From: Phycisphaerales bacterium
Lineage (GTDB): Bacteria; Planctomycetota; Phycisphaerae; Phycisphaerales; UBA1924
NCBI GenBank assembly: GCA_040217175.1
Contig: JAVJNT010000001.1
Span: 1,116,001 to 1,180,000, forward strand
Direction: 5' to 3'
DNA: 64,000 bases
Below, one piece after another: positions 62,382 to 64,000 of this stretch. The position numbers and the translations under genes are program-made. Below the pieces are notes generated by a model, which was not told where the DNA came from, did no database searches, and was given only the letters and a program-made list of their open reading frames with translations. Position 1 is the first letter of the stretch; every line of letters starts with the position of its first letter.

Positions 62382-63113
62382 ATGAACCGCACGCTCGCCA
62401 CGATCCTCGTCGCCGCCGCGATCGCCCCCGCCAGCCTGGCCGACACCATCTTCGAGACCACCGACCCGTTCGGCAGCCCCTTCGGCCTGATCGGCTTCGA
62501 CGTGTTTACGAACCAATCGGTCGCCGTCCGCTTCGTGCCCGACCAGGACTACCGGCTCACGAGCGTCTCGGCCTACTTCATGAGCAACGCCGCCGTGCCG
62601 CTCGACCGCCCCGTGCGGCTGAGCGTGCAGACCGACCTGGCCGTCGGCGACGCGTTCATTCCCTCGGGCGACGAGCTCGAGGTCATGGACCTCTTCGTCA
62701 CCGCGATCGGCTGGGACCCGCAGCTCGACACCGCCGTCGCCAGCGGCGACACGCTGCTCGAGGCCGGGCAGGCGTACTGGATCGTCGCCGAGAGCGACTA
62801 CCCGGGCGCCGAGAACCCGGTGTGGAACTGGGCCACCGGCGTCACGGGCTACACCTCGACCACGCGCTTCGACACGGGCGAGTGGCAGCCCGGCGGCACC
62901 GGCGCCACGGTCAGCGTGTTCGTCGAGGGCGAGCCCGACGCGGGCTGCCGGGCCGACCTCGACGGCGACGGCGAGCTCACGATCTTCGACTTCCTCGCCT
63001 TCCAGAACCTGTTCGACGCGGGCGACCCGCTGGCCGACTTCGATGGCGACGGCGAATTGACGCTGTTCGACTTCCTGGCCTTCCAGAACGAGTTCGACGC
63101 CGGCTGCAGCTGA
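62382..63113 (+). CDS. Secreted choice-of-anchor-type protein with GC-type dockerin tail
   Basis: 243 residues; AGGAGAAGCCG precedes the ATG. Signal peptide MNRTLATILVAAAIAPASLA. The ~160-residue body (QSVAVRFVPDQDYRLTSVSA, LEVMDLFVTAIGWD, GQAYWIVAESDYPG) resembles the choice-of-anchor jelly-roll common to planctomycete exported proteins. The tail has two very regular repeats with IFDFLAFQN and LFDFLAFQN, ending DAGCS. Confidence 0.87.
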   Translation: MNRTLATILVAAAIAPASLADTIFETTDPFGSPFGLIGFDVFTNQSVAVRFVPDQDYRLTSVSAYFMSNAAVPLDRPVRLSVQTDLAVGDAFIPSGDELEVMDLFVTAIGWDPQLDTAVASGDTLLEAGQAYWIVAESDYPGAENPVWNWATGVTGYTSTTRFDTGEWQPGGTGATVSVFVEGEPDAGCRADLDGDGELTIFDFLAFQNLFDAGDPLADFDGDGELTLFDFLAFQNEFDAGCS

Positions 63114-63340
63114 GCGGGCCGCCGAAGCCGTCGACGAAGTTCACCCATCTTGACGCCCGAGAACCCACGCAGAATCCGGGCGATTTCACGAACTTCTAGC
63201 GCAGCCGACAGCCGGCGGCTCGCTTCTCATATCTACCATGGCGGACAGCAATCCGACACCGAGCGTGGCCGCGACGACCCGGGGGCGCCGGGGCGCGTGC
63301 TCGGATCACATTACCGGCACGATTCAGGGAGAACACCGCC

Positions 63341-64000
63341 ATGACCAAGACGATCATCGCACTCTGCGGCATCGCCATTGCCTCGACCGCCACGGCCCAG
63401 GAGACCCTCTCCGCCGTGGCCAACCCCACCGGCACCATCCGCGTCGACGGCCCCCGCGGCGGGAGCGGCGGTGACCGCTTCTTCAACGTGCAGGGCACCG
63501 TCAGCGGCGGCGGCACCTTCGACTCCTACGGCGTGGCCCGATGGGACCTTTCGGGCGTCCGCGCCGAATTCGATACCTTGTTCCCGGGTGGATGGGAGGT
63601 CACCGGCCTCGCCCTCGAGCTCACCCAGGACAACGCCGCGTTCAGCAACGACGGCTTCCTGGCCGTCTATTACTCGGTCGACGACACCGCAGACATCAAG
63701 ACGGCCCTGAGCGACCTGTTCTTCCCGTTCTTCGACATGGGCGATCCGCAGCTCGAACTCGGCGATCCTGACCCCATCCTGAGCTTCCTGTACTTCGAGA
63801 CCGCGACCGGCGACATCGACCGCTACGACCAGGCCGGCGGCCCGGGCGGCGCGAGCGAGGCACTCGAGCTCATCGACGCGCTCAAGGCCGACATCGAGTC
63901 CGACGACTTCCTGACCCTCGTCTTCGTCGACGACATGGACGACAACGTCTCGGCCACCTATCGCGGCCAGGACGCCTTCGAGGGCCGCGAGGGTCCCAAG
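63341..64000 (+). CDS. Exported protein, C-terminus outside the window
   Basis: 220 residues are visible from ATG 63341 (CAGGGAGAAC upstream) to the window edge without a stop. Signal peptide MTKTIIALCGIAIASTATAQ. The body (GDRFFNVQGTVSGGGTFDSY, WEVTGLALELTQDNAAFSND, FLAVYYSVDDTADIKTALSD) looks like a jelly-roll surface domain. Given its neighbours, a dockerin or PEP-CTERM tail may follow, but it is not in view. Confidence 0.8.
   Translation, partial: MTKTIIALCGIAIASTATAQETLSAVANPTGTIRVDGPRGGSGGDRFFNVQGTVSGGGTFDSYGVARWDLSGVRAEFDTLFPGGWEVTGLALELTQDNAAFSNDGFLAVYYSVDDTADIKTALSDLFFPFFDMGDPQLELGDPDPILSFLYFETATGDIDRYDQAGGPGGASEALELIDALKADIESDDFLTLVFVDDMDDNVSATYRGQDAFEGREGPK

Noticed and set aside
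1-64000. tRNA, rRNA, transposase or integrase genes
   Set aside because: I looked through the intergenic gaps and found no cloverleaf, rRNA-like stretch or recombinase motif; a covariance-model scan would be needed to exclude a tRNA fully.

Overview
This window looks like a chromosome segment from a planctomycete of the class Phycisphaerae (order Phycisphaerales or close). DNA is GC-rich and gene-dense. Ten genes encode secreted proteins that end in the same paired, calcium-loop, dockerin-like module (core FDFLAFQN, ending in Ala/Val-Gly-Cys), which I know as the GC-type dockerin of Phycisphaerales. Two more proteins end in PEP-CTERM sorting signals. The housekeeping proteins (type III glutamine synthetase, SUI1/YciH, ribosomal S12 and S7, a short sigma-70 factor) fit this placement. 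Assignment is from family knowledge and pattern reading, not from a search.

Layout: 1-5.6 kb holds a truncated hypothetical gene, two divergent dockerin-tailed secreted proteins (one with an esterase-like domain) and a lipoprotein. 5.7-10 kb holds SUI1, a phosphonatase-like HAD protein coupled to exonuclease III, and type III glutamine synthetase. 10.1-17.3 kb is dominated by three dockerin-tailed proteins with an NTF2-like protein and a ClC channel/transporter. 17.3-28.6 kb is mostly metabolic: fumarylacetoacetase behind a repeat-rich leader, DUF2179 membrane protein, PEP-CTERM protein, S10 carboxypeptidase, citrate synthase, rhomboid protease-trpF, SDR, ThiF/MoeB-type E1, rpsG and rpsL. 28.7-41.3 kb holds MazG, a sigma factor, a UVR-domain protein, CCA transferase, a tandem pair of exported ClpP/SppA-fold proteins, M3 and M32 metallopeptidases, a PfkB kinase with a coupled 68-residue protein, an alpha/beta hydrolase and another dockerin protein. 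41.5-47.4 kb holds cystathionine beta-synthase, a TPR-sulfotransferase, a dockerin-tailed trypsin-like protease, a zinc-ribbon membrane protein and a second PEP-CTERM protein. 47.4-51.9 kb is the most accessory-looking part: an in-frame 18/21/24-bp minisatellite, then an isolated 1195-codon helical protein of unknown function with different codon use. 52-64 kb returns to SulP transporter, cystathionine gamma-synthase/lyase, an exported epimerase, an MFS carrier, an FMN reductase and four surface-type proteins, the last cut by the window edge.

Most genes are single units or two-gene operons. Clear coupling is seen for xth-HAD (stop directly followed by GTG), rhomboid-trpF (TAATG), pfkB-small protein (ATGA), the two exported ClpP/SppA-like genes, and M3-M32 peptidases. 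Many strand switches are closed by good hairpin terminators. Cystathionine beta-synthase and the gamma-synthase/lyase together would give a transsulfuration route, although they lie 13 kb apart. No rRNA, tRNA, insertion sequence, integrase or CRISPR array was recognised. The candidates for something undescribed are the orphan 1195-codon protein, the His/Asp/Gly-coding minisatellite beside it, the palindromic 42-bp repeat upstream of fahA, and the dense set of dockerin proteins with a cysteine at or next to the C-terminus and no visible cohesin partner.
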